64,000 nucleotides of DNA from assembly GCA_000331325.2 (NCBI GenBank), contig CM003431.1:310001-374000 (forward strand), read 5' to 3'. The translations under genes were made by a program, and so were the position numbers. This DNA is from Crithidia fasciculata. Lineage: Eukaryota > Euglenozoa > Kinetoplastea > Trypanosomatida > Trypanosomatidae. The notes below the pieces were generated by a model, which saw only the letters and a list, made by a program, of their open reading frames with translations, was not told the origin of the DNA and did no database searches. Positions 51,247-61,054 of the stretch are shown here, piece by piece (positions within the stretch are counted from its first letter, which is position 1; each line of letters starts with the position of its first letter).

Positions 51247-53784
51247 ATGCCTTCCTCTGAGTGGGGTGTGCTGGACAGCGGCGTCGAGGAGCAGTCGACG
51301 TCGCCGCGTGGCACGAACCGGCCAGAGACTGGCACTGCTCCACCGTCGACAGAGCAGCGCAACGCGACTTCTGGAAAGCACAGCAATTTTCTCGTTCCCA
51401 CAGCCTCTGTTGCACCGCAGTCTTCAACGTATTCCATCCTGCCGCGCGGTCTCGTGGTCGGCGTCGATGGCGATGGCTCCGGCGGCGTCGGCGGCGCGCG
51501 GGCGAGTCACTGCAGCAGCAGTGCGAACAGCAACGGTGCCAGCACCGACGACCTCGCCGAGCATGCCCACGTGAACTGCGCGGTAGGAGAGGGAGACGCC
51601 GATAGGAGGAACGCTTTACAGGCTGAAGGTGAGGGGACGAGGTGTCCGGCAGCCTGCTGCACCACCACCACCAACGAAACACATCCGTATCCCGGCCTCT
51701 CCGGTGGCGGTGGCAGCGGCGGCGAGCGCTGGTGGAACACGTCGGTGCACTCCGATGATGCCCATGCTGCTGCTGCTGTTGCTGGTGGTGGTGGTGATGC
51801 TCATGGTCATGGTCGTGTTATGCCTAACCCTCACACCGCCTCTCCAGCCTCGATGGTGTGCGTACCGACTCGCCTGCTGCAGCGGCAGTGGGGCATCAGC
51901 GGGGCAATCATTGTGGAGGACAACGGGCGGACGTCCCCGGCTGATTCGCCGCACACTGCAGCCACATCAGCAGCGTCTGCATCAGCAGCAACAAGGGGTG
52001 GCGCGCTGTCCATCAGAATTATTCCCCCCACTGCTGCTGCTGCTGGCACGACGGAGACTTGTGTGGGCGATGGCGTGCATCGCGGGCAGAGCGGGACGCC
52101 GGTGACGGCGGAGGGCGACGGCAAGGACCACCTCACGCCGGTGCGGTGTGCCGGGTGCCGGGTGCGGCGCTACAGCGGCGTTTTCTGGAGCCACAACGGA
52201 CGCCCCGCCCTCACGCGGCGGCCCAGCTTCTCCTCCGTGCCGACACCCGCGCTGTCGCCGCCGTCAAGCATTCCGCCAATGAACGTGTCGCCCCAGAGCG
52301 TGGTGGACCACTTTCACGACGCGTACCGCGGCAGCACGACACCCACTCTCTCTCCGCAGAGTGCTGGCAGCCGCGGCGTTGGTGGCGGCGGCAGTGCTTT
52401 TGCTGGTGATAGTGGCAACAGCGCCAGCTACCCGCCCAGCACCGCCGGCACCCGCTTCGAAGAGTCCAGCACGCACCCGATGCCCTTGGCAGATGTGCGC
52501 GGACACTGCGCAAGCAGCGAGGAGGACAGTGACGCTGACACGCCACCGCTGCTCTCTGTCACGCGGCGGCAGAGCGCACGAGCAATCGCAACGACGGCGG
52601 AGACGGGTCACGACGACGACGACGAGAACGACGTCGACGCGCACCTCAAGGATGTGGCGCACGGTGCTGCTCCATTCTTCCTTGTGGCAGCGGAGAAAAC
52701 GCCGTGCCGTTTATACTCTGGTGAGGCGCCGACGAGTTCCCCACTCTTTTCGTCCGCAGCTCAGTGGCGAGACTTGATGTCGAGGGAGGCGCCACTGGCT
52801 GCTGTGGCGGGTGGTGGCAGCAGCAGCAGCGACAGCCCCCTCAGTCCTCCCGAGGCTTCGGACCCTCTTGCCCCACACCTTTCTTCACCACCGCAGCGTT
52901 GGTTTGTCGACGACCATGACGGCCGCGCAACGGTGGCAGGTGCCGCGGCAGCAGCAACCTCCACTACTGCCTCCGCCCCACTGGCTCTCTCCCCTCACTC
53001 CCCGCCAGAGACGTCACCGCTTGGCGAGGGCTACGAGTCGCTGCCGACGTCACCGCCGCTCGGGGGTGCGGGGACGCCGCCGGATTGGAGCAGCAGTGGA
53101 AGAGGCTGCCGGCCCAGCAGCCTCCCACGACGCCCGCCGCGTGCCCTCTTCTCGAACCTTTCCTCGCCGCAGCAGCAGTCACTGGCAGAGGCGGCAGCGG
53201 CAACGGCAACGCGTGTCAACGTCCCCGCCAGCCCACCTATTAGCGCTAGCGGCGCAACCGACAAGGCGCAGGCAGCTGCGACACCTCCCGTGCCTCTTCG
53301 CGCTGAAGAGGGAGAGAGTGCCGGTGATCACGGTGCCCGCTTCTCCCCCGCCCCCACGTCGCTTCCCACTTCTCCAGAAGATTTGGACCTGGCCGAGCTC
53401 GTGCAGCGCCACGTTTCGCAGCGCATCGCACAGAACTACGCGCAGAGCTGCTCCTACTACCTCCACTACCACGCCAAGCCTGGGCCGGTTCTCGGAGCCT
53501 CGCTCGGCTGCGGCGCCTCGTCCTACCCCAGCTCACCGGAGGAGTGCAAGTGGGACGACGCAGAAGACGCGGATGTGGAGACGGCGTGCGAGGCGCTGCG
53601 GCTACCTCCCTCGGAGGCCGTGCAGCGCGCCACGGCGTGCGAGAGCACCTCAGACACGACGGCGACGACGACAACAACAACAACAACCGCATCGTCTGCA
53701 ACAAAGGCTAGTGGTGATGCGCACCTGCAGCAGCCTTTGCGTCGACGCTTTTCGTGCGCAGTTCCGCGCATGACACCGATGTAG
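51247..53784 (+). CDS. Disordered Ser/Pro/Gly-rich protein, function unknown
   Basis: An 845-aa protein (ATG 51247, MPSSEWGVLDSG). Nearly all of it is low in complexity: Ser/Thr/Ala/Gly runs, His/Gly patches (about 175-195) and very many SP/TP sites, as in phosphoregulated scaffold or cytoskeletal proteins. Two islands look ordered: about 295-330 with a CAGCRVRRYSGVFW segment (one CxxC pair), and about 705-775 with DLAELVQRHVSQRIAQNYAQ and SYYLHYHAKPGPVLG. A Thr run near the C-terminus comes from an ACA/ACG repeat. No known domain or membrane span is seen. The frame is unbroken and GC-rich, so it is probably real, but no function can be given. Confidence 0.75.
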   Translation: MPSSEWGVLDSGVEEQSTSPRGTNRPETGTAPPSTEQRNATSGKHSNFLVPTASVAPQSSTYSILPRGLVVGVDGDGSGGVGGARASHCSSSANSNGASTDDLAEHAHVNCAVGEGDADRRNALQAEGEGTRCPAACCTTTTNETHPYPGLSGGGGSGGERWWNTSVHSDDAHAAAAVAGGGGDAHGHGRVMPNPHTASPASMVCVPTRLLQRQWGISGAIIVEDNGRTSPADSPHTAATSAASASAATRGGALSIRIIPPTAAAAGTTETCVGDGVHRGQSGTPVTAEGDGKDHLTPVRCAGCRVRRYSGVFWSHNGRPALTRRPSFSSVPTPALSPPSSIPPMNVSPQSVVDHFHDAYRGSTTPTLSPQSAGSRGVGGGGSAFAGDSGNSASYPPSTAGTRFEESSTHPMPLADVRGHCASSEEDSDADTPPLLSVTRRQSARAIATTAETGHDDDDENDVDAHLKDVAHGAAPFFLVAAEKTPCRLYSGEAPTSSPLFSSAAQWRDLMSREAPLAAVAGGGSSSSDSPLSPPEASDPLAPHLSSPPQRWFVDDHDGRATVAGAAAAATSTTASAPLALSPHSPPETSPLGEGYESLPTSPPLGGAGTPPDWSSSGRGCRPSSLPRRPPRALFSNLSSPQQQSLAEAAAATATRVNVPASPPISASGATDKAQAAATPPVPLRAEEGESAGDHGARFSPAPTSLPTSPEDLDLAELVQRHVSQRIAQNYAQSCSYYLHYHAKPGPVLGASLGCGASSYPSSPEECKWDDAEDADVETACEALRLPPSEAVQRATACESTSDTTATTTTTTTTASSATKASGDAHLQQPLRRRFSCAVPRMTPM

Positions 53785-55719
53785 ATCCCGCTGCTGCTCT
53801 GCTTTCCTTCACGGTAGCGCAGGTGCTCAGGGAATCCCTTGAACGGCTTACACGCTTGCCTGAAAAAGGCCATTCCCTCGTGTGTGCAGTCTCGCCCCCG
53901 AAGGTTTCTCGTCTCGTTGTGCAACGCCCATTAATTTCAAGCACTTTTTTGTCCTTTTTTTTGGTGTTCTCTCACCCTTTCAGTGCTGTGGTCGCTGCCA
54001 GGGGCCTCTCTCCTTTCCCCCGGCTTCTATGTTTTTTTTTTTCTTTTAGCCTGCAGAGTTCTTGCCACTCTATGCTGCCGAAGCACATCAAAAAACTTAC
54101 AAAAAAAAAACATAACAAATACTTAAAGATGATCGTTTCTTCTCTTACTGCTTATTTTACCTTTTCTTTCTCTCTCTCTCTCGCCATTGATGGTCTTTAT
54201 TGTTATTATTATTTGTGCCTTTTTTTTTTCTGGGACTGTTCCTGATGTGGAAGGACAAAGACTCGTCACCTCTCGGCAATCCAGCCCCAACTTGTCTTTT
54301 TTTTTTTCGTTCTTTCTTCTGTTGTGTTGTGAGGTATTTCTCCCTCGCAAGGATACAAAAAAAAAAAAAAACAATCTTCCTCCTTTTTTTTTTTGCCGTG
54401 CGACGAAGGAAAAAAAACAGCAGCTAATACATAATGTGAGGGAAGCGCACGGCATTCCGGCTGTGTTTGTGTGTGTCAGGACTTTTTTTCTGTTTTTATG
54501 TCAGCGTATCATCGTCTTGTGTTGCTTTGACCCTTCCATTTTCCCCCTTTATTAAAAAAACTGCAATGAGCTTTTCAATGTCCACCGACGTTCCCCAATT
54601 TTTCTTTTTCTCTCTCCTCGTATAAAACGTCGCGTCAGGGATGGTGAAAGCTCACCAAGGGGAGGACGGATGCTTCCACGCTGTCCGCTGCCGCAAGCAA
54701 TCAGTGCATCAAAAAAAATAAAATCGAAAGAAGAGAAGTAAAAAAGGAAAAGAAGTCAGTAAGCTGATAAGCACTAAAAAGGGTAGGCTGTCATACGAGA
54801 CAGAGCTCTGTCTTCTCTGACGCAGACGGTAAAAAAAGTCTCGAACAAGAAATAAAACAGAGGAGAAAAACAAAACAGGAATAGACGGTGAGAGATCATG
54901 TGGCTGGAGCGAACCCCAATCAAAAAAAAAAAATTGTTTTTAACTCTATGTAGATCCAAGGCTCAGCCCCCCATCATACAACAGCAACAAAAATAATAAA
55001 AAAAACCACCATCAAAAAAAAGAGATATTTCTCCTTGCAGCGTCACCCAGTACCTACCGCATCACGGACAAAAATCAACAACGAAAAACTAAGCAAGAGT
55101 AGTGAAGATAACAGTTCTACTCACATCCGCTATTTTAATGGCGAGGGAACATGACAGCTTTATGTCTTCCAGATGGTTGCAACTTGTCGTGCAACACGCC
55201 TTTTTCTCGGAGGCAGCAGCCGCTCCTCTTTGCGGTAGGTGACCATTTCTAATGAGAGTGACGGCGCACTGCGCTGAAGTGCCTTCGTGTCTCCTTCGTA
55301 GACAGCACGCCGGTATTTTGTTTATTTATTTGATGGAAGGCGTAGAGCGCTCCGAAGCCTGGTTCTACGGTTTTTTTTTTTCTACTTGCATCTGCAAATG
55401 GAGAAACCCGAGCAGAGCTTCAAAGTGGTGATGGGCTTCGTGTTGTCTCGCTGCTCGCAGTCAACCGCTTCCTCTCTCCAGACACACAAACAAATTCTTA
55501 TTTCTCTCTCTCTTCTCTCTTCTTTCTCTCCCCCTTTTTTTTCAGGTCTCTCTCCTTCTCAATACATTCACATTTTTGTCTCTGCTCACACCAGCAGTCG
55601 TATCTCTCACCTGAAAACAACAACAACAACAACAACTTGTTACCATCGCTCTTTCACCGCCTAACCTTCGTACAACGGAGCACGAAGGGCGGCTCTCTCC
55701 TTCTTTGTTCGCCACAAAA
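53785..55719. other. Spacer with an unusual A/purine-rich block
   Basis: About 1.9 kb without a credible gene. The first part is T-rich. From about 54700 to 55120 the plus strand becomes A/G-rich, the reverse of the usual skew in this rightward unit, and then pyrimidine tracts return (55500-55543) with an AG at 55544-55545 likely serving the MICU-like gene. A tiny perfect hairpin (6-bp arms) lies at 54642-54657. Confidence 0.45.
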
Positions 55720-57990
55720 ATGTCGCTTTTGCGCCGCGCGGTGTGGATCTCCGTTGGCGTGGCGGCCGGCGTCGGCTCAGCACCCTACCTCACCTCCATG
55801 TCCTCCACGACTTCCTCCTCAACATCAACTTCAACACCCCACGGGTGCGACAGCGGTGTGGCTTCTTTTGCGCTGGACGGCGCTATCGCTTTGTGGCTCG
55901 ACGCTGCTGCGCGTGGAGCTGCGCAGGTGCGGGCTGCACTCACCGGAAACACGCACCGCGTCGCCCTCGCAGCCTCGGACAACAGCGAAAGCAGTGCAAC
56001 AGCGGCGAGTGCGTCAGCGGTGGATGCCGCAGCGTTTCGTGCTGTGCCGCACAAGCTAAAAGATCGTTTTCTGCACTACGCCCAACGTGAGCCTGAGACG
56101 GGCGAGTTCGTGTTGACCTTGGACGGCTTCGTGCGCTGCATGCTGCTGCTGCCCGATGCGGAGGGCGCAGAGGAGGAGGCGTCTCAGCAACTTGGGCCTC
56201 TCAGTGACGTCCACCACGACGTGGTAGGCGGGCCTGCCGCTGCCCTCGTCACCTCGCAGCGACTGTCTTCACCGTCGTCGTGGCTGCAACGCCTCTCCCC
56301 GGCGGTGCGCCGCCGCTTCATTCACTTCTTCAACTGCGTCGACATCGACGGCACCAACTCGATCGGTTACGCCGAGTTCGTCGTACTCTTCACCTTTCTC
56401 TCGACACGGCGGCAGACACTGGAGCGCGCCTTCCACGTCTTCGACCTGGACGACAACGGCCGACTGAGCGAGGGGGAGTTTTGTCGACTGCTGAACACGA
56501 TCATGGTGGATCCCGCCGTGCAGGTGACCTTCTCCGCCAACGGGAGGGAGGGCGACGGCGCCGGGTCTGGAGTGCGCGGCGCTGGCCTGAATGCAGCCAT
56601 GACGAGTCGCGCTGGCGAGTCCCGCAGCAGCGAGCGGCGGCGGCAGAAGCACCGTCATGAGCTGAGCTTCGACCTTGAATCCGAGCTGCTGCGTCCGCTT
56701 CTCTTTGGACCGCTGCCGCAGCACGTCGGAGCCCCACCAGGCTCAACACACTACAAAGAGAACGCTCTCGCTACTGCACTGGCGAGCCGTGATGGCTGTG
56801 GGAGCGGTGGTGATGCGAACGTAACGATCAGTAGCAGCAGCAGCAGCGCGGGGCAGCAGCGCGGTGCGTGGACGCCGCCGTGGTGGTCTCACGTGAACTC
56901 CTGCGTGCAGCAGCTTTGGTGGCAGCTGTGGAGCCGCGCGGCATCTGCGGGCACCTTCTCCTCCTCCTCCGTCACCCCGCTCCCCTCCCGCATGGCGGAG
57001 TTGCAGCGCATGGCCAGGGAGGACGCGCTGCTGGAGACGGTCTCCTACCCCACGTTCCTCTACCGCCTCGACTACCTGCGGTGGGAGCTGCGGGCCATCG
57101 AGTTTGGCCTCTGCGACCCGACCAACACCGGCGCCATCTCCGTCGAGGACTGCAGGTTGCTGCTGGGGCGTGACCGGCGTGTCGTCGCGCAGGCGAAGGC
57201 AGCAGCAGCAGCAGCAGCAGCACGCAGTGCGGCCCCGGCAGCACCACCATCGACCTCTTCTTTCTCCTCTCCCCAAATCACAGAAAGCACAATAGATGCT
57301 CAGAGCCCAACTGCTCCTCCTGCGTTGCAGCTGGTGACGTGGCAGGTCTACCAGAAGCTCTTTGATGTCATCAAGGAGTCCGACACGATCCTGCCGGCGC
57401 TGCAGCTGATGCTGGACGCTTTGCCGCCGGTGCCGGAGGAGGTGCTGCACGGCGGCGCAATTCCCGACGCTGCGCTGAAGCCGGCGACGCTGGCGGTGCA
57501 GGAGGTGGTGAGGCAGACTGTCCAGCGATACAGCGGCGGTGCGGCGGAGACTGAGCAGCAGCAGGAGGGGAAGACGTCTGAATCCGATGGTGGCGCGGCT
57601 TCCTCTCATCTTTCTCCCACGAAAGCTGCTCAGGAAAACTTCAACACGGAGAGGTTTGGTCTGAACAGCGACGCGACGCAGCCGCCCGAGGAGACGCGGA
57701 AGCGGGCCCGTCGCGTGCAGGCCACCCTGGTGCGTCCCACCGCCCTCACGTGGACCCAGTTCAGTCAGGCGCTGGCAGCGGTCGGCACGGTGCCGCTCCT
57801 GTCAGCGGAGGAGGAGGCGCTGTTTCGTGCCTTGCTGGACGACGACGCCTCCGACTCCCTCTCCCCGACGGAGTTTGCGCATTTGTGTGCCATGAAGGAC
57901 TCGTTCTTCGCCGAGTACCTGCCCCGCTTCGATGAGCCGAAGCGCAACGCGGTGCAGCAGTTCTTTTTCTGCATGCAGCAACTCGAGTGA
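55720..57990 (+). CDS. MICU-like mitochondrial calcium-uptake EF-hand protein
   Basis: A 756-aa protein. The ATG at 55720 gives MSLLRRAVWISVGVAAGVG, a presequence/anchor-like N-terminus; an upstream in-frame TTG is ignored. EF-hand 1 at about 207-218 (DIDGTNSIGYAE) and EF-hand 2 at about 242-253 (DLDDNGRLSEGE) have good calcium ligands and sit in the MICU context, FHVFDLDDNG after LFTFLSTRRQTLERA. A weaker loop at about 463 (DPTNTGAISVED) and one at about 705 (DDDASDSLSPTE) follow, close to the C-terminal helix. MICU proteins gate the mitochondrial calcium uniporter from the intermembrane space. Human MICU1 is about 480 aa; the excess here is Ala/Ser/Gln-rich linker between the EF pairs. Another mitochondrial EF-hand family is the alternative. 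Confidence 0.78.
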   Translation: MSLLRRAVWISVGVAAGVGSAPYLTSMSSTTSSSTSTSTPHGCDSGVASFALDGAIALWLDAAARGAAQVRAALTGNTHRVALAASDNSESSATAASASAVDAAAFRAVPHKLKDRFLHYAQREPETGEFVLTLDGFVRCMLLLPDAEGAEEEASQQLGPLSDVHHDVVGGPAAALVTSQRLSSPSSWLQRLSPAVRRRFIHFFNCVDIDGTNSIGYAEFVVLFTFLSTRRQTLERAFHVFDLDDNGRLSEGEFCRLLNTIMVDPAVQVTFSANGREGDGAGSGVRGAGLNAAMTSRAGESRSSERRRQKHRHELSFDLESELLRPLLFGPLPQHVGAPPGSTHYKENALATALASRDGCGSGGDANVTISSSSSSAGQQRGAWTPPWWSHVNSCVQQLWWQLWSRAASAGTFSSSSVTPLPSRMAELQRMAREDALLETVSYPTFLYRLDYLRWELRAIEFGLCDPTNTGAISVEDCRLLLGRDRRVVAQAKAAAAAAAARSAAPAAPPSTSSFSSPQITESTIDAQSPTAPPALQLVTWQVYQKLFDVIKESDTILPALQLMLDALPPVPEEVLHGGAIPDAALKPATLAVQEVVRQTVQRYSGGAAETEQQQEGKTSESDGGAASSHLSPTKAAQENFNTERFGLNSDATQPPEETRKRARRVQATLVRPTALTWTQFSQALAAVGTVPLLSAEEEALFRALLDDDASDSLSPTEFAHLCAMKDSFFAEYLPRFDEPKRNAVQQFFFCMQQLE

Positions 57991-58709
57991 CACCAGCTGC
58001 GGTGCTGGGTTTCGTTGACGCCTTCGTGGCTACTTTTTTTTTTTCCTTCTCTTCTGCCTTGAGTGTTGCCGTATGTAAACGATTAGGCACGTGTGCTTCC
58101 AAAGCTAGCGTAGAAAAAAAAAAAGTTGTATGTGGCGAGATGAGACGTATGTGTATTTGTTAGTGTGTGGGTATCTGCAAGACATGATTGCAATACAGAG
58201 TGCGGAGTCTCCTCTCACACCCATGCTCGGTTACGCCTGCACGCAGTGGCAGACGGCGAGGCTCGCCGAGTTGCGCACACAGCGCAATGCTATAATCCTT
58301 GGCAGTAGATAAGATCCACTGCAGGCCACGGAGATGAAGAGGGTGGGCGGGTGAAAACCGCTCATCATGTCGTCGAAGATTCTTTTTTGCCGGATCTGCA
58401 AATCAATTCGATTGTTTCTTTCCTCCAAGTACTCACAAAAAAAAATAATCCTCCAAACTGAGCAACCAATGTAAAAACCTGTCGTCTCGTTTTACCTCGC
58501 CTTTCCATTTTTTTCTTCTCCAAGCTTCGCCTTTTTTCTTCTCTAGGAGCACGTGAAGGTCAATACACCTTTTCTTGGGATACACACTGCGAAGGAAGAT
58601 AAATCAAAAGAAGGCGCCATCTTTCGAGTATTGAAATACATTTTTAAATTTTTCTTTTCTTTTTGTGTGGTGAAGGAAGCTGCCACATCGCGCAGCACCA
58701 CCGTTGTCG

Positions 58710-58731
58710 CACACACACACACACACACACA
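58710..58731 (+). repeat. (CA)11 microsatellite
   Basis: Eleven CA units lie in the spacer upstream of the first AAA gene. Confidence 0.9.
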
Positions 58732-58813
58732 AACTCGTCTTCCCTTTCATTAACGAGAGGCGAAAAACATTACACGTCACCCAAAAGCAATTTTACCTGC
58801 CAGCAGCAAGAAA

Positions 58814-58854
58814 TTCTCCCCTTTCCCTGCCGCTCTCTCTTTTTCTTAAACCAG
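58814..58854 (+). promoter_or_regulatory. Polypyrimidine tract and AG acceptor of AAA copy 1
   Basis: A T/C tract is followed by AG at 58853-58854, only four bases before the ATG at 58859. An earlier AG lies around 58801-58810, upstream of the tract. The tract position favours the later site, which would give a 4-base gene-specific 5' UTR. Confidence 0.5.
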
Positions 58855-58858
58855 CACA

Positions 58859-61054
58859 ATGAACGTAACAACCGCTACCGCAGCTGCGACCGGCTCGTCT
58901 GGCACGGACAGCGGCGCGCAGTATCTGCAGCATCTCGCAGAAGAGGGCTTCAACACCGCTGCCAACGCCGTGGCGGCTGCGCTGCTTGCAGTGGAGCAGC
59001 GCGTCCCGGTCGCGTTCTTGTGTTGCGCGCTTGTCCTCGTCCCCTTTCTCGCTGGTGCGACGCGGGCCCTGTGGCCTTTTCTTCGGAGCTGGCTCGTCTC
59101 GAAGACGGTCATCGGCGGTACAGCGGGCGGGCTGCCGTTTATCCACCGCAACATTGAGGTGCGTCTTCCCCCGTTTAACTACGTAACTGTGCCAAACTAC
59201 AACATCTTCCTCCAAAATGCCGTGCTTGTCTATCTGTGCGATCACGCGTGGAAGGCCCACCCCATCCCGTCCTCTGCACTGCGCACGTGCGAGCTCTCCG
59301 TCGAGCTGATCGATCCCTATCGCAGCTGGCGCTCCTACGCGCCGCCCTTCTCCCCTTTCCAGGCAGGCCGAACAGTCAACCGGAATGCTGAGGCTGCGCA
59401 CCCGGAAACGCTTGACGAGCTGAATCGCTTGCGCATTGTAAAAATGCCCGCAGACACGTGGGTGCCCGCCGTGGAGGACGGGATTGAACTCTTCCTCCAC
59501 GAGGAGCCATACACCCTCGCAGATTACAGCCGGCCATGGACGCGGCGCACTCTCACTCTCCGCTGCCCAGCCGTACCCGGCGCGGCGGCGAAGCTGGACG
59601 GCTTTGTGAAGCGCGCGCTGGAGCTGTTTGCGGAGCAGGCGCCGGCGAAGGAGGCGAGCGACGCGCGGTGGTTCTTCACGTACGGCGGCGAGTCTGGGGA
59701 GCAGGTGTTCTTCCAGCAGTACGTGCTGCGCAGCAACAAGGGCTTCGACACGCTCTTCTTCCCGCAGCGCGCGGCGACGCTGACGCTGATCGACCAGTTC
59801 GTGCAGCGGCGCGGGCGGTTCGCGGTGGAGGGCTTCCCGCAGAAGCTGGGCTTCCTGCTGTACGGCCCGAGCGGGACGGGGCGGCACACGTTTGTGAAGG
59901 CGCTGGCTGCGTACACGGGGCGGCACATCGTGTCGGTGCCGCTGTCGAAGCTGCGGACGAACCAGCAGCTGTACGACATCTTCTTTGTGCGCGAGTTCAA
60001 GTCGGAGGAGAACGGGAGCGCGCAGCGGCTGCGGATGGAGGACGTGATCTTCCTGTTCGACGACGTGGACGCGTCGGAGCCCGTGGTGTGTGCGCGTGCT
60101 GCGCGGCGTGTGGTGCAGCGGCGCGCGGCTGCGCGGCTGACGGCGCGCGAGGGCGGCGGCGGCGGTGCGCTGACGAACTGCGTGGTTGAGATGGACACGT
60201 CGTCGTCGCGGCCGGTGGTGAAGGCTGCGGAGAGCGCGCTGCCGCTTGCGATGCTGATGGAGCTTGTGATGGGCGGCGGCGGTGCTGCGGGCGGCGCGAG
60301 TGCGGAGGGCAGCGTGAAGGGGGATGGCGCGGGCGGCGGCGGCGGCGATGCTGCGGGGGAGGCGGGCGGGTCGCGTGGGCGGCGAAAGAAGGCGCGCAAG
60401 GGCGGCGCTGGTGGGGGCGGCGAGGGCGGCGCGAAGGGCGGGGACGGCGCGCTGGACGCGCTGGGCGGGCACCTGTTCGGGATGAACGACATGCTGTCCG
60501 GCGAGAACAAGGACCGGCTGGACCTTGCGGGTGTGCTGAATGTGCTGGACGGCGTGGTGGACGCGCCAGGGCGGATGGTTGTGATGATCACGGAGCACCC
60601 GGAGTGGCTGGACCCTGCGCTGATCCGGCCGGGGCGGTTCAGTGCGCGGCTGCGGTTCGACTACATCGAGATGGAGGCGCTGGTGAGCATGCTGGGGCTG
60701 TACTACGGCGACGTGGAGCACCCGCGCGATGCGGATGCCGCCGGTGCCGCCGGTGCCGCCGGTGCTGGTGCTGTTGGTGCTGGTGCTGTTGGTGCTGGCG
60801 CTGGGGCTGTGTCGGACGAGGCGCGTGCGCGTGGTGCGCGTGCGGTGCACCGGGAGCTGAGCGGCGCGCAGGCTGCGGTGGTGCGCGGCGCGGTTGCTGC
60901 GCTGGAGGCGGAGGCTGCTGCGCGGGGGGAGGGCTGCGGGTACCGCTTCCACGTGACGCCGTGCGAGGTGGAGATGCTGTGCATGGAGCAGGACACGCTG
61001 GCGGGCTTTGTGGAGCGTCTGGAGGAGCTCGTGCGTGGTGCGCTGGCGCTGTGA
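58859..61054 (+). CDS. BCS1-like AAA protein, copy 1 (complete)
   Basis: A 731-aa protein. It has a membrane segment at about 48-72 (VAFLCCALVLVPFLAG), placed as in mitochondrial BCS1, a middle domain to about residue 240, then an AAA module: Walker A 336-344 reading GPSGTGRHT, Walker B ending F400-D401-D402, GVLNVLDG at about 558, a sensor-1 region MITEHPEWLDPALIRPGRF (576-594), and a C-terminal helical domain. BCS1 translocates the folded Rieske protein across the inner mitochondrial membrane. Here the Walker A lysine is Arg and the sensor-1 Asn (TTN in BCS1) is Glu. About 150 residues, largely Gly/Ala with a basic patch, separate Walker B from GVLNVLDG, against about 35 in yeast BCS1. From 59582 on, the DNA is identical to the next gene as far as can be compared. 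Confidence 0.85.
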   Translation: MNVTTATAAATGSSGTDSGAQYLQHLAEEGFNTAANAVAAALLAVEQRVPVAFLCCALVLVPFLAGATRALWPFLRSWLVSKTVIGGTAGGLPFIHRNIEVRLPPFNYVTVPNYNIFLQNAVLVYLCDHAWKAHPIPSSALRTCELSVELIDPYRSWRSYAPPFSPFQAGRTVNRNAEAAHPETLDELNRLRIVKMPADTWVPAVEDGIELFLHEEPYTLADYSRPWTRRTLTLRCPAVPGAAAKLDGFVKRALELFAEQAPAKEASDARWFFTYGGESGEQVFFQQYVLRSNKGFDTLFFPQRAATLTLIDQFVQRRGRFAVEGFPQKLGFLLYGPSGTGRHTFVKALAAYTGRHIVSVPLSKLRTNQQLYDIFFVREFKSEENGSAQRLRMEDVIFLFDDVDASEPVVCARAARRVVQRRAAARLTAREGGGGGALTNCVVEMDTSSSRPVVKAAESALPLAMLMELVMGGGGAAGGASAEGSVKGDGAGGGGGDAAGEAGGSRGRRKKARKGGAGGGGEGGAKGGDGALDALGGHLFGMNDMLSGENKDRLDLAGVLNVLDGVVDAPGRMVVMITEHPEWLDPALIRPGRFSARLRFDYIEMEALVSMLGLYYGDVEHPRDADAAGAAGAAGAGAVGAGAVGAGAGAVSDEARARGARAVHRELSGAQAAVVRGAVAALEAEAAARGEGCGYRFHVTPCEVEMLCMEQDTLAGFVERLEELVRGALAL
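59582..60155 (+). repeat. 574-bp segment identical to AAA copy 2
   Basis: Compared base by base with 63427-64000 (offset 3845), I see no mismatch. The left edge is sharp: upstream of 59582 the two genes differ within a base or two. The right limit is unknown because copy 2 is cut by the window edge. Confidence 0.93.
60738..60810 (+). repeat. Gly/Ala-coding minisatellite in AAA copy 1
   Basis: Tandem GCCGCCGGT units turn into GCTGGTGCTGTTGGT units, coding for an Ala/Gly/Val string (about residues 628-650) between the AAA core and the C-terminal helices. Length variation between alleles is likely. Confidence 0.8.

Larger units (their letters stand above)
57991..58858. other. Spacer before the first AAA gene
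   Basis: About 0.87 kb of UTR/spacer with a (CA)11 repeat at 58710-58731 and a pyrimidine tract (58814-58847) leading to an AG at 58853-58854. No gene seen. Confidence 0.5.

Noticed and set aside
58793-60952. Long minus-strand open frame (719 codons) opposite the first AAA gene
   Set aside because: It is an antisense shadow of very GC-rich coding DNA: stop codons are rare on the complement, the translation is Arg/His/Pro-rich without domains, and the plus strand encodes a clear AAA protein.
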